Below, piece after piece: positions 36,501-46,307 of a DNA stretch of 64,000 nucleotides; the first letter of the stretch is position 1; the number at the start of each line of letters is the position of its first letter. The notes under the pieces were generated by a model, which did no database searches, was not told the DNA's origin, and was given only the letters and a program-made list of their open reading frames with translations. The stretch covers positions 14,471,501 to 14,535,500 of the forward strand of contig NC_091942.1 of the NCBI RefSeq assembly GCF_041260155.1. Reading direction: 5' to 3'. The translations under genes and the position numbers were made by a program. Source of the DNA: Ptychodera flava (lineage: Eukaryota; Hemichordata; Enteropneusta; Ptychoderidae).

Positions 36501-39500
36501 TCAAGTCCGTTCGGATCAGTTCCATGTCAGGGACTAATCAAGCCGAGTCCGTCAAATCCGTCCGCACTTCCCGTCAATCAGGACCAAGTCCGTGATTTTC
36601 GTCTCGCACCATTGGCAAAAAATTGCACCGCCAGCTGAGGCGGTCTTAGGCGGTTGCCTTCGAGAAAGCCGAGTCCGTCAAATCCGTCCGCACTTCCCGT
36701 CAATCAGGACCAAGTCCGTGATTTTCGTCTCGCACCATTGGCAAAAAATTGCACCGCCAGCTGAGGCGGTCTTAGGCGGTTGCCTTACAGATTAGCGTTG
36801 CCGAGACGGTCAATTTCGGCCGCAATCTATGTAGTGCCTCAGAGCCAAGTTACCCCAAACTCCGCTAGAATACGTCAACGTGCTAACCTGCCAAGTACGC
36901 TACTCGTCCCCCCCCAAAAAAACCAGTCCCCCACCGGGGTGGGGGACTGGCTGGGTAGCTTCCGCACCTTTCCCTGTCGTTGGACTCTCTGTGAACCCAT
37001 TTCGAGAGCAAACGCCGTTCCTCGCCCAAAACCTGTCCTCGAACGACCCCTAGCGCGAGCAAGGGTTTGCTACACGTAGTTCCGTCGACTAGGCAGGAAA
37101 GGGGGTACCAAAAAGTAGCCCGATTTCCACCGCCTTGGCAGGATAACGGCCGTGGCTGCTCAGATTCTAGCTACACCGAATTTCAAGCGGATTTTCACCG
37201 ACTTGGCAGGAAAAGGGATATTGATGTTTAATATTTCTTACATAAAAGGTCATTTCAAAAATGCAACCTGGTATTGTGTTGTTTTGTAAACAAATTACAT
37301 CAATGATCATCAAGAACTCCCTCTGTATTGTTCATGTCAATTCAAGCTGATTATCAAAATGTCAAATTCCTCCAAACTATATCTGGTTTTGTCATTCTTG
37401 GCCATCAAAAGAAGACATCAACTTTACATACATGCTTACAGAATTCAGATAAAAGGATAAAGGTTTCACAAAGGGCCCTTTGGATAAAAATGACAGAATT
37501 TTAACCCCTCAGATAGCTGATTTTAAATGCCTGCTACTCTATAGCCAATGTCCTATAAGGTAGTGTGCGACTCAAAAAGTGAAAGACAAACTTTTGCACA
37601 AACTTTCCTCAGTGAAACTTTCAATCATAAAACAAAAATCAGGGGTCACTGTGCAAAATTTAGTACTAGAGAAGCAAATTACCTAACCTTAACCAATATG
37701 TGAAATTCAAAATGGCCATCATCCCTGCGTTAACTCTATTTGGAAAAATAAATTTTCAATTTTCAAAAAACTGAGCTGGCGAATTTTTTTTCTTACTTGA
37801 AGAGCTTTAAAATGAGCCCCCACAAGTGGTAGATCAGAAAATGATTGTAAAAATTTGAGAGTCTGAATATCTGTCTGTGAGCCACATTCTACCTTCAGTT
37901 TACAAACTAGAAACAGAAAAAACTCACCTACAGGATCCTCTGCCAACCATTATGAAATACGCAGTATTTATGGAAGTCTCTATTTCTTTGGCCAAGTCGG
38001 TTTTCATTACATCTACTGCAACAGGATATCTAGAAAAAGAAGTCAGTTAGCATGGTATCCTACTACTGATTTCATTGATCTACATGTAATCTGTTCAATG
38101 ACCATCATTAATCTGGTTATTTTTGTAATAGCAAAATAACAAATATTGTTGTCAATTGTTTTGGCACTTTAATCCCAAAGATTTCAATCTTACACAAACA
38201 CTGGTCACAAAATTACATATGTGTTTTCAAATGCTTGTCAGAGTTGTGTGGACTTACTTTTGCTTTTTGTGAAATTCTTTTCCTGTGCATGAGTCTAGCA
38301 GACGAAAAATTCTCTCATCAGCCAAAAAGAGATCATATTCTTGAACTAACTTGCGCCGTGCTTCAAATGGACGATATTCTTTCCTTAGAGTCTGCAGTGA
38401 CATTACCTAGAATATAAAGTTGTGAAAAACATTTAGGCGGATACAATCAATGAATGTAATTATTCTTGAGGCATTTCAGTTGCAGAACTGTGCAAAATGC
38501 TCACAGGAAATGATAATAACAATAAGTTCACTGCTCTGCAGTATACCAAACAATAAGTTCACTGCTATGCAGTATAGCCAATATCAACCCTTTCACCATC
38601 ATGCTTTGGTCCGAAAAGTCCACTGCTATGCAGTATAGCCAATATCAACCCTTTCACCGTCATGGTTTGGTCCAAAAAGTCCACTGCTATGCAGTATAGC
38701 CAATATCAATCCTTTCACCATCACGGTTTGGTCCAAAAAGTCCACTGCTATGCAGTATAGCCAATATAAACCCTTTCACCATCATGCTTTGGTCCGAAAA
38801 GTCCACTGCTATGCAGTATAGCCGATATCAACCCTTTCACTGTCATGCTTTGGTCCAAAAAGTCCACTGCTATGCAGTATAGCCAATATAAACCCTTTCA
38901 CCATCATGCTTTGGTCCGAAAAGTCCACTGCTATGCAGTATAGCCAATATAAAACCTTTCACCATCATGCTTTGGTCCAACCCTTCTACATGTATTACCA
39001 ATGGTGAGTGCAGACCTGCAGCTGTTTACAGGGAATTCAGATGAACATGTTAAATATGACACACGAGGTTAAAGGTCAGTTTTCTCTCACTGTGAGTAAT
39101 CAGGTTTTGCCAAGTCTGTCATGATGTTTATATACTGCACTCACAATTGTCAAGTACCGTATACAGCATATCAGTTTTGAGGGTAAATTTTTTGGCACTA
39201 TCTCTGAAGTTACAAAAGCCCTAGTTCCGATGGATCTACAAGAAGAATATATCCCACAACACTTACATGTGAGATATTTTTCACCCCTTTCTGTGCCAGT
39301 AACTTCTTGTAAAACTTTGCACACTGTTCTCGGTCCATTTCCCTTTCATCTTTAGTAATGAGGCATACTTCGCAATTTTTACCACGGACACCATGTGGTA
39401 CACTCCTGTGAAAGAAAATATGACAGCGGTGGTTGACTAGATGTAAAATGGTAGTGTCAAGGTATCTTTTGCAAGTGGTAAAACTTCTCACTCAAAAGAA

Positions 39501-41372
39501 AATATATAACTCTCAAAGAAAGGATTTTACTATGCCATGCATATAAATACCGTATATCATAATTTCTATTTGTCAAATTATGCCTTGTTCTGGTAAAGTT
39601 GTTAGCACTAAGTGACATATGTATGTTAAGGTACTATGCGCCTTGAAAGTGAAGGATTTAAAGTTTTGCTCAAACTTTCCTCAATGAACTTTCAACCAAT
39701 CTCACACCAAATCAAGGATAAAAATCTGGGGTCATCATGCAAAGTTTGGTACTAGAGAAACAAATTACCTCAGATTTACCAATATTTGAAATTCAAAATG
39801 GCCGCCATCCCTGTGTTAACTCTATGGAGAAAAATAAAATTTCCCTTACTCCAAGTGCTTTAAAATGAGCCCCCACAAGTAATTGATCAGGAAAGAATTG
39901 TAGAAGATTGAGAGTCTAAATATCTGTCCCCAAGGCGCACTCTACTTTAACATATAATGGAGGCTGGCATCTTCAACATAAGTCCACTTACAATTTGAAA
40001 CGTTTCTTTTTCTGCACTGGTACTTCCCACAACGTCACTTGAAGATAGATTGGTGCAGTGTTACCAAACAATGATTTTTTCTTCTCTAGTAACAGTTCAT
40101 GTTGTTTATATATTGCCCGTACTGCTTTTCCAACCTGTAAGGTGCAATTGTGAAGAGTTAAAGTGACACACGATGTGTACAAGCATAAAATCACAATCAA
40201 TTAACTATTGGTATAGCTACAGGGTCATTCTGTGGTAATGACCCTTGACCTGAGCACAATCGATATACACCATAGCACCGCTGCGTAATCACAGCTACTG
40301 TTGGTAAGGATATGAAGTTGTCAACTTAGACAGTGATGTTCACATATTTCCACACAGCTCTGTCGATGAATTTGAAAGCAGCAATATATCCATCTATTTA
40401 GATAAATTTAAACATTTGACAAAATTTGACTTCAATAAAACAACGCGGCAATGGTACTTTTTTATTTCTGTTCTAATCGTTTGATATATGAAGTCATATT
40501 TTTTCTCTCTGAACATATTTTTAATGATTTTCTTAGTTTGTAACTATGCTATACATTTACAAATAGTGTAATAACAGTAAACTTCAGCCCAGTAATAGCA
40601 CAATATCTCTTACTTAACATTCTATGATATTGTATGTTTGTTTTATCTATTTGTTTACGTTTTTCTTTGCATTTATTATTTATTTATGTATTTGTACAAT
40701 TGTTTGTTTGTATTTTTGTTTATTTGTTTGTTTGTTTGTTTCCTGGCCCCCTGTGGTACCAGGATGATATTGTTAAGTTTTTTGAAAATACATAATCATT
40801 GATGAGCATGTAAACACGCTTCTACCAGTTAACCAAAATAAAAAAGTTGGTTCGAGAGGAAATAGGACTATCAGGATATACAGTCTGTGTATATTGGCTG
40901 TGCTATTGAAATGGCACCAACTAGTGGCAACATGTGCTAGGGCCATACTACCCATAGGCTTCCATGCCACTGCTGTGGATTTTTAGGGTCTTTCGCAAAC
41001 ATATTTAGACTCTTACTTGACACTTAAATCGTAGAAATGCATTTTAAAGGGCCATTATCATTTACTTTATGCTAATCTATATCAAAGATGTTAAAGCCTT
41101 GCCATCATCGAGCTGTGAATGGCAATGCCTTATGACTGGCAACAGCGTCAGTGTTTGAAGTTGAACGTACATGTGCATTCAAAGTCGACCAGAGCATTGA
41201 TGTAACGTTCCTAACATATGAAGTCGGTCGTAACGACAAAGTTCCAAGATTAAAGCAAAACCTAATACGTTCAATGAAGCAAGATGATAGAAACAGTAAA
41301 ACTCGTTACCTTGTCTTTACAAAGCTGACTTTTTCTTGATTCCTCAGCGTCCACATGGTCCTCAGTCGCCAT
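30567..41372 (-). CDS. RSL1D1: ribosomal L1 domain-containing protein 1 (7 exons)
   Basis: Exons on the minus strand: 41372-41310, 40134-39992, 39405-39267, 38406-38258, 38029-37928, 31495-31308, 30847-30567. Phases agree and total 354 aa (human about 490). Exons 2-6 form the ribosomal L1 fold, with VTLWEVPVQKKKRFKLSVPH, LITKDEREMDREQCAKFYKK, SLQTLRKEYRPFEARRK, YDLFLADERIFRLL and VRIGHTDLTEEQTVENVMA. All match human RSL1D1 blocks in order. Exon 7 is acidic and then lysine-rich (DESDDNEAGSPQKRK to KKKKLKASKMKKSQKV), typical of nucleolar targeting. The protein acts in nucleolar ribosome biogenesis and is linked to senescence control in vertebrates. The C-terminal tail is shorter than in humans. 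Intron 5 is 6.4 kb because of a piggyBac insertion. The start codon sits in AAAATGGCGAC, a YY1-like motif. Confidence 0.93.
32483..32800. repeat. direct duplication, 194-bp period, in piggyBac 3' region
   Basis: Text beginning AAACAAAACAAACGAAAATA at 32483 recurs at 32677 and matches for about 118 bp, including TATTTTATTCGGGAATAATT and the phrase GAGTGCATGGTCCGTGTT. It lies downstream of the transposase reading frame. Each copy supplies a minus-strand AATAAA, so it duplicates the likely transcript end. Confidence 0.85.
32957..35435 (-). pseudogene. piggyBac transposase with one frameshift
   Basis: A 676-codon open frame (35435-33405) starts MSLTDRKSFLKASRR. Basic, Ser/Pro-rich and acidic segments occupy about 1-290, followed by the DDE-type domain: FFKFIP, YWRNADYREVQAFIGVLVCM, SIDEGMVRFKGRSKFKQRLP (Asp at about 453) and HSLFCDSLFSTVVTARELM (Asp at about 537). 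The frame reaches YMGGV near codon 648 and then diverges. The expected DRANQ-type continuation, then the C-terminal Cys-rich domain (RQKCCKVCSREG, KGCSLCGVHLHEGECFAAFHH), is found in another frame to 32957. One extra base near 33490 explains this. It falls at the third catalytic Asp, so this copy is predicted inactive unless the base is a read error. It is otherwise well preserved. Confidence 0.9.
36541..36786. repeat. 120-bp tandem duplication in piggyBac 5' region
   Basis: Sequence starting AGCCGAGTCCGTCAAATCCG at 36541 repeats at 36667, a 126-bp period, with almost no differences across 120 bp. It lies between the transposase start and the right terminus and includes GAGGCGGTCTTAGGCGGTTG phrases related to the subterminal motifs. 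The near identity points to a recent duplication. Confidence 0.92.
36923..36950. other. perfect 13-bp GC-rich hairpin in piggyBac arm
   Basis: CCAGTCCCCCACC pairs exactly with GGTGGGGGACTGG around a 2-nt loop, directly after a C-run and an A-run (36908-36922). It could act as a transcript structure or as a replication block. The function is unknown. Confidence 0.85.
37559..37893 (+). mobile_element. GGTAG/TTAA MITE, copy F
   Basis: Ends GGTAGTGTGCGACTC and CCACATTCTACC; the flanks are decayed from TTAA (ATAA and TTCA). It lies in RSL1D1 intron 5 and stops 34 bp short of exon 5, so it sits just past that exon's splice donor. Confidence 0.88.
38557..38951. repeat. minisatellite, 61-bp period, about six and a half units
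   Basis: The unit AGTCCACTGCTATGCAGTAT, followed by AGCCAATATCAACCCTTTCA and CCATCATGCTTTGGTCCRAAA, starts near 38617, 38678, 38739, 38800, 38861 and 38922, with partial copies before 38617. Units differ by a few substitutions (CATGCTT or CACGGTT). It lies in RSL1D1 intron 3. The last unit runs straight into a complete hairpin MITE whose first 30 bp equal the second half of the unit. Confidence 0.95.
38952..39053. mobile_element. small hairpin MITE terminating the 61-bp array
   Basis: The copy runs from AACCTTTCACCATCATGCTT through AATGGTGAGTGCAGACCTG to GATGAACATGTTAAA. Its left end is the segment that recurs in every unit of the adjoining minisatellite, so the array grew by capturing the MITE's first 30 bp. 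Confidence 0.75.
39630..39946 (+). mobile_element. GGTAG/TTAA MITE, copy G
   Basis: TTAA flanks both sides (39626-39629 and 39947-39950). The ends are GGTACTATGCGCC and GGCGCACTCTACT. The internal landmark GGCCGCCATCCCTGTGTTAA is intact. It lies in RSL1D1 intron 2, 45 bp from exon 2. Confidence 0.9.
40135..41309. other. RSL1D1 intron 1, nothing recognised
   Basis: AT-rich sequence with a GTTT-rich simple tract at about 40690-40740. No repeat family of this window and no exon-like frame was found. Confidence 0.5.
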
Positions 41373-41882
41373 TTTGAATTTAAATACCCCTCAAGTTGGA
41401 GAAGTTTTGCTCTTGATATTTTTGTTGTGTTCCAAACTTCCTTATACTAGCGGTTAGTGACTAAATTATAAGCAATATTTTCATAGAAAGACTAATTAAG
41501 CGTTCAGTTATCCTTGACGGATGTAAAATCGACTAAATTGTTATAACGAATCATGAGATCGCTAAAGGCTCCGGAATTTAACAGCGCCGCCTACGGCAAC
41601 ACAATTTTCATAGTGTGTGGACTTGATTGGGACGACCGGTGTAGACCGGTGCACCCAGGCCAAGTAAGTTCGTACTTGATTGGGTCGGGGATTCTGCGCG
41701 CGCATCTATTCGGGGATCCCCGAATAGCCCGATTGATTTGGTCGGGGCAGACGACGAATACAATATGGCGGCCACTTGATTGGAGAATCCACCGGACGAC
41801 CCCGACCACGTGACGGCAAGAACCGGTCATACTCCGGTCACATGAACCGGGCGTCCCAATCAAGTCCACCTAGTGTGACAAA
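41373..41882. promoter_or_regulatory. bidirectional promoter region, RSL1D1 / NDUFA6
   Basis: The divergent start codons are 510 bp apart. Both ATGs lie in AAAATGGCG-type text (41366-41376 on minus, 41879-41889 on plus), close to the YY1 consensus AAGATGGCGGC known from housekeeping promoters where it overlaps the start codon. About half of the region is a 253-bp inverted-repeat element (41618-41870) that contains CACGTGAC (41807-41814) and another ATATGGCGGCC (41764 on). No TATA box is evident. Promoter function is inferred from position and motifs. Confidence 0.7.
41618..41870. mobile_element. MITE inside the RSL1D1/NDUFA6 promoter
   Basis: Inverted ends TGGACTTGATTGGGACG and its complement are flanked by the direct repeat TAGTGTG (41611-41617 and 41871-41877, with CC between the right end and the repeat). 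The interior holds a perfect 22-bp palindrome (41706-41727, centred on GGATCC) and repeated GATTGG boxes. The right end lies 12 bp before the NDUFA6 ATG, so much of that gene's 5' UTR or core promoter is probably element-derived. Confidence 0.8.
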
Positions 41883-44800
41883 ATGGCGTCTCAGAATGCC
41901 GGGAAGGTCGCTGCGGCGGCTATATCCGCAGCGAAAGAAGTCATCAAACCTGTCATGTCTCGAGATGCAAATGAAGCCAAACGTCGCGTAAGAAATCTTT
42001 ACAGGGCCTGGTACAGAGAAATCCCACATACAGGTCAGTTTAGCCCTGCAAATGCCCCTCCCGTGTGTACGTGTTGTTGTGGTGTAATATATTGTCCCTT
42101 GATGACCTTCGCTACGCTCGTACCATGGATGGAGGTAGAAACTGGAACTCTACCTCAATGCTCGTACATACGTATGATAGCATCATGATCTCTCCACACA
42201 CAAAACCTACAAACGAGCGTTCGATGCGATCATACGAAGGAGGTTGACGGGTGTTCTAGAATTTTAAAAGAAGGCGTGACTAAATTAACAATTTTCAGGT
42301 ACCTCCATCATGTCCATGGGTACATTGTGTAAATATTAAAGGTATACTGTCACCTGTTCCAATTTTGCCACAGTTACCATGGAAAGAGAAAATTTAACCA
42401 ATTACAGATTTTAAGCGGGTGGCCGCTTTCTAAAACTAGCGCCATCACATAGGCATTTTGAATACCAAGGAATGCCCCTTTGACCATATATGGGCGTATT
42501 TAGATTACAGGTGACTGTATACCTTTAAAGTTCTGAGTGTCTATTGACAGGCGCAGGCGCCTGTCAATAGACAAAAGATTGCTATTGACACGCGGGACGT
42601 TTTTCGCTAATATTCACCACATTTTAGCGAAATAAACCATGTTCTTTCTCCACTTAAATGAAAAACACATTATTTTGCCCAGAAAAAATTTACAAAATAA
42701 GTGCTAACACGTCTCAAATTCAACGTTTTGAATGCAGTAGCGAAAGCCGTCATGCGTCGTTGTGCCGTATCACCAGAGCTATAGCCATGGCCCTGTATAT
42801 GTTCTGCACGTGTATTTTGGCCTATAGATCATACTTGTACTATACAATACAATGTTTCAGTGTTGATTAAATCCGTTTTGCAGTGTAAAAGTTGAAAAAA
42901 GTCGACGGCGACTTTGTCCATTTTTTCATGCAAAAGGCTCAGTAAAATATTTTGAGAAGGTTGAGGCAGTTTCTCTCGCTAAAATCACGTAAAGTTTGGC
43001 AAAAAACGCCTAGCATGTCAATAGCAACTTTTGTCTATTGACAGGCGCCTGTCAATAGCCAGATTCTGTCTACAGACAGGCATTGATACAACACCGCACA
43101 AGATAAAGAATAAAGCACCTGGTCCATATTTTAGTGCAAAAAGAGGCTGTGTAAAACATTCTAAGAAGCATGGGCCAGTGTGTTTTGCTAAAAAAAATCC
43201 ATTAAAATTTGGAGAGTGAGTACCGCGTGTTAATAGCCAGCTCTTGGCTATATATTGACAGACGCGGCATTGGTGCAGTGCAACATCGTACCCCTTAAAG
43301 TCTACAATTACTCAAAATTGTGGCTACTATGTCGATAATTTATAGTACAAAGGCTTTATCAAGCATTCTAACAAGCATTGGGAAGTTTATTAGGTTAAAA
43401 TGTGGTGAATTTTGGCGAAAAACCTCCTGCATGTCAATAGCCAACTTTCGTCTATTGACAGGCGCCTGTCAATAGCCACGACCATTAAACTTATTGAATA
43501 TTAAAATCTTTCCAGACCATGTAGTACCAGACATTGGAACTGGTACTTGCTGCAGTTCCGGAGCCCACAGCTTTCGTCGTCGATTTTATGTGGTAGGGAA
43601 AGTTTTTGGGCTACGGAAATGCAAACAGGTTGGCGCCACATTTAAGCTAGGCAATAAGAAGCTATGTTCAGAATTGAATAAATTAAGTGATAAGCAGTAT
43701 GATGTGTATGGTGTTACAATTTACATTTTCAGAATGATTAACATCATCAAAATATACACTGAAAATGTCAAGAGACACTTTCAACACCATCATCCCAATC
43801 TGAAAACAATGGGATCACTGTCTGAGTTAGTCTGCTGCAACTGTATGTGCATGCCACTTGGCATCTGCAGATTGCTGTTCCTCAAAATTTACTATTTAAC
43901 AATCATTTCTTTAGTTTTCAAAAATTTAATAACAACAAATGTCAGATATTCAGAAAGATTGACCCTTTGACTGTAATTTATTTCATTTTGTAGTATCAAA
44001 GTTTCCTAGTTACTGGGTTTGTAAGAATGCATTTTTTTCTACATGTAGCTTGATGCCAACATTACTCTTCTCAGGTGGATAGGCAAGCAGTACTGGTAAT
44101 TTCAAACACTGAATAAATTAACTGATGGACAGTCAACAAAAGGTGTCCTGAATTTAGATAGCCTGATTACCTTAACCACAATAAGGCGATGTGCAACATA
44201 ATTGTATGTAGTCATTTTATTGAAATGAATCACTGCTTTCTTATTTCAATATTTTATTCAATATTTCCAAAAATAACATTGCAAACTGGTAAAAAAGACT
44301 TCATGTAGCATCATCAAAATTTATAGCATCTGAGTCTCTGGCATCCCATAGTAGGAAACTTAAAATATGCTGAGCTTTATCTAAATAATGTGACAACCAT
44401 ATCTCTGAAAACTGTCTTTAGTTCATTTATATACTATAGTTGGTTTGAGCATATGGGATGAACTGGTTTACATTACCAGATTCTGAACATGGCTTTAAGC
44501 ATATGGTCCTCAAAAAGTTCTCAAACTTGCCCAATTTTAAAGCAATTACAGTTTAGCTAACACGCTGAGTGAGTCTTATTTCCTTTTCCTTCCTTTCAGT
44601 ATATGCGTACCAGCTTAACATCTCCGTCAAGAAGGGTAGAGAGAAGGTCAAAGAGCAATTTGTGAGGAATGCCCATGTTCAAGATATACGAGCCATTGAC
44701 ATGCTAGTCATCAAGGTAAAAAGAGATGTGTCATTATCTGGTTGTGAGAAAACTATGCCAATAACAGTAAAATATTAATGAGGTCAAAGGTCAACAACAC

Positions 44801-45996
44801 TCTTGTTCGAAATGTCAGTATCTGTGAGGAGGTGGTGTAGCATGTTGTAAATAGACATCGACAGAACAGCAGAGTGTCTAATTTTCGTAAACATAGCCTG
44901 ATCACTTGATGAAATGAAAAGAGACTCAGAGGGTGATCACTGAATTAATGAGCTGTGAAGAAATTTGATATAGTAATGGCAGTGACATTGAAATTCAAAT
45001 ACCAATAAGAATATTACAGTGTTCTCCATTGGCCTGTATTGTCAAATCAAATCCTGAGTTATTGCATCATAGTGCAATGACCTTTGAACTTGTCTCCTTG
45101 CTTTTTCTTGAAACAAATGGCACCTTGATGCAGTCTCAACAAGAACACCAATTTTTTACCAAAATTACTCTAGTTACCGATATCAGGTATGAAAGAAACT
45201 CAACATTTGTTGAAATGGACAGCTTGACCAAAATCTGACAAACATGGAGTCACACATGAACACTTTAAAGTATCTAGAACATGTCACTAAGGGGCCATGG
45301 GTAATTAAAACTTGTGCACGGTAAACGCAACTTCTGTGTTTAGGGGGAGGGGGTTTGGCTGTATACTGTGCTCAAAAATTGCACTACAAGTTTTCCTATT
45401 GCAACATCTCGCTACACGTTTTTCTGTATAGCAAAATATCGCTACATTGTTTGGTGTGTACCGGGCCAGTAGGGCACCTGCGCTACACCAGCATTTTTTT
45501 GACATACATGTGAATCAGTGCACAAGTAAAATAGTGTAACAATCATTTTGGATACACTGTTTCATTTCGTTCTATTGATTGCGTCATTGTTGAGTTGGCA
45601 CTGAACAGAGATTGATTTTAGAGGGGTATGGGGGATCAGTAGCGTATGCGTGATTTCATAGCAACGTAATCGCCAATTGCTGGATGCAGATACAGAATGA
45701 GGCTTGGTTGGATTTTCGCACTTTCAAACTTTCGTTTAGGGGAGGGGGAGGGGGGTTGAGGACAGACGCACTTAGTTTTGTTTACCGGGCGCATGTTTTA
45801 ATTATCCACGGCCCCTTATATTGTACAAAGTCTAAATCCAGACTTGTTTTCTCAAAAACTTCCCTTGCAGGGTAAAATGGACCTTGAAGAAACCCACAAA
45901 ATCTGGAAACAGCGCACCCACATCATGCGATGGTTCCACGAGACAGAGAAGCCAATAAAGACAGACTTTCTATCAAAGTTCTACGAAGGGCAGTAG
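41883..45996 (+). CDS. NDUFA6: NADH dehydrogenase 1 alpha subcomplex subunit 6 (3 exons)
   Basis: Exons 41883-42033, 44600-44715 and 45871-45996 join in frame to 130 aa, against 128 in the common human form. It is a LYR-motif accessory subunit of mitochondrial complex I (B14), sitting on the matrix arm and binding the acyl carrier protein. Visible features are the Ala-rich amphipathic start [20 protein letters not shown], the LYR tripeptide at residues 39-41 in [14 protein letters not shown], the block VREQF-like [19 protein letters not shown], and the end [19 protein letters not shown] to FLSKFYEGQ. The ATG is chosen because it matches the family N-terminus and follows the promoter element directly. 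It is divergent from RSL1D1. Intron 1 holds two repeat elements and intron 2 a Harbinger-like MITE that ends 55 bp before exon 3. Confidence 0.95.
42340..42524. mobile_element. 185-bp TTAA MITE, second copy
   Basis: Ends AGGTATACTGTCACCTGT and ACAGGTGACTGTATACCT are near-perfect inverted repeats with TTAA on both sides (42336-42339 and 42525-42528). It is the reverse-orientation sister of 28222-28405. It lies in NDUFA6 intron 1. Confidence 0.93.
42539..43477. repeat. repeat cluster built on a 24-bp perfect palindrome
   Basis: A palindrome formed by CTATTGACAGGC and its complement occurs perfectly at 43035-43058 and 43452-43475. A version with 4 extra central bases lies at 42541-42570, and a degenerate copy lies near 43229-43267. 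The 95 bp inside the leftmost palindrome (GACGTTTTTCGC, TTCACCACATTTTA) recur inverted before the rightmost one, so the outer parts are inverted ends. Units of about 210 bp also repeat directly from about 42850 to 43477. It lies in NDUFA6 intron 1. It is probably a foldback-type DNA element with internal tandem growth. Confidence 0.8.
45291..45815 (+). mobile_element. Harbinger-like MITE, copy 1 (525 bp)
   Basis: Ends GGGGCCATGGGTAATTAAAA and TTTTAATTATCCACGGCCCC are inverted repeats. The left flank is TAA; the right flank, TTA, is imperfect. A 3-bp TWA duplication with GGGGCC ends suits PIF/Harbinger. The interior has repeated TCGCTACA phrases and a G-rich tract, with no gene. It lies in NDUFA6 intron 2. 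The sister copy is at 51678-52187 in the same orientation. Confidence 0.85.
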
Positions 45997-46301
45997 TTGT
46001 GAAAGAATTGAAAAACAAACATTTGTTTTGTATATGATATGACTTGACAGTCACTGTAGATACTGTGTTGTGTGGAAAGATGCTTTTTCTGGCGTTCTCT
46101 GTTTACTGAAATAATTACCAGTAAAGTGCATAGTGTTTTTTTATTTTATTTTGGGGGCTTTTGAGGTACAGCAACTGTAGCATGACCCGTACTTTTTGTG
46201 TTGTGTAATTCTACACATGTGTACTGCATTATTTCCCTCTGTTTGGGTGCTATCCCCACAATGAGCGTTTTAAAGCGACAGTAGGGATGTTCAATTTGAT
46301 C

Positions 46302-46307
46302 AATAAA
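46302..46307 (+). terminator. candidate polyadenylation signal, NDUFA6
   Basis: AATAAA about 306 nt past the NDUFA6 stop codon, the first exact match downstream in the same strand and at a sensible 3' UTR length. Confidence 0.6.

Larger units (their letters stand above)
31668..37217 (-). mobile_element. piggyBac transposon, 5.5 kb, near-intact
   Basis: The ends are CCCTTTTCCTGCC (31668-31680) and its exact complement (37205-37217). The left flank is TTAA (31664-31667); the right flank reads ATAT, so the duplication has decayed there. Subterminal zones at both ends repeat TCCTGCCAAGKCGGT-type motifs, likely transposase binding sites. The element is clearly richer in G+C than the AT-rich intron around it. 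It carries one transposase gene with a candidate poly(A) signal (minus AATAAA at 32716-32721). Length is above the usual 2.5-3.5 kb of piggyBac elements because of long non-coding arms. It lies antisense-neutral within RSL1D1 intron 5 and uses no host exon. Confidence 0.93.

Noticed and set aside
38557-38951. CRISPR-like or coding repeat
   Set aside because: It is an uninterrupted 61-bp intronic minisatellite. Frames through it are broken by indels and it is spliced out of RSL1D1.
43494-43970. 158-codon plus-strand frame in NDUFA6 intron 1
   Set aside because: No recognisable domain, no splice support, and it starts at the edge of a repeat cluster in AT-rich DNA.
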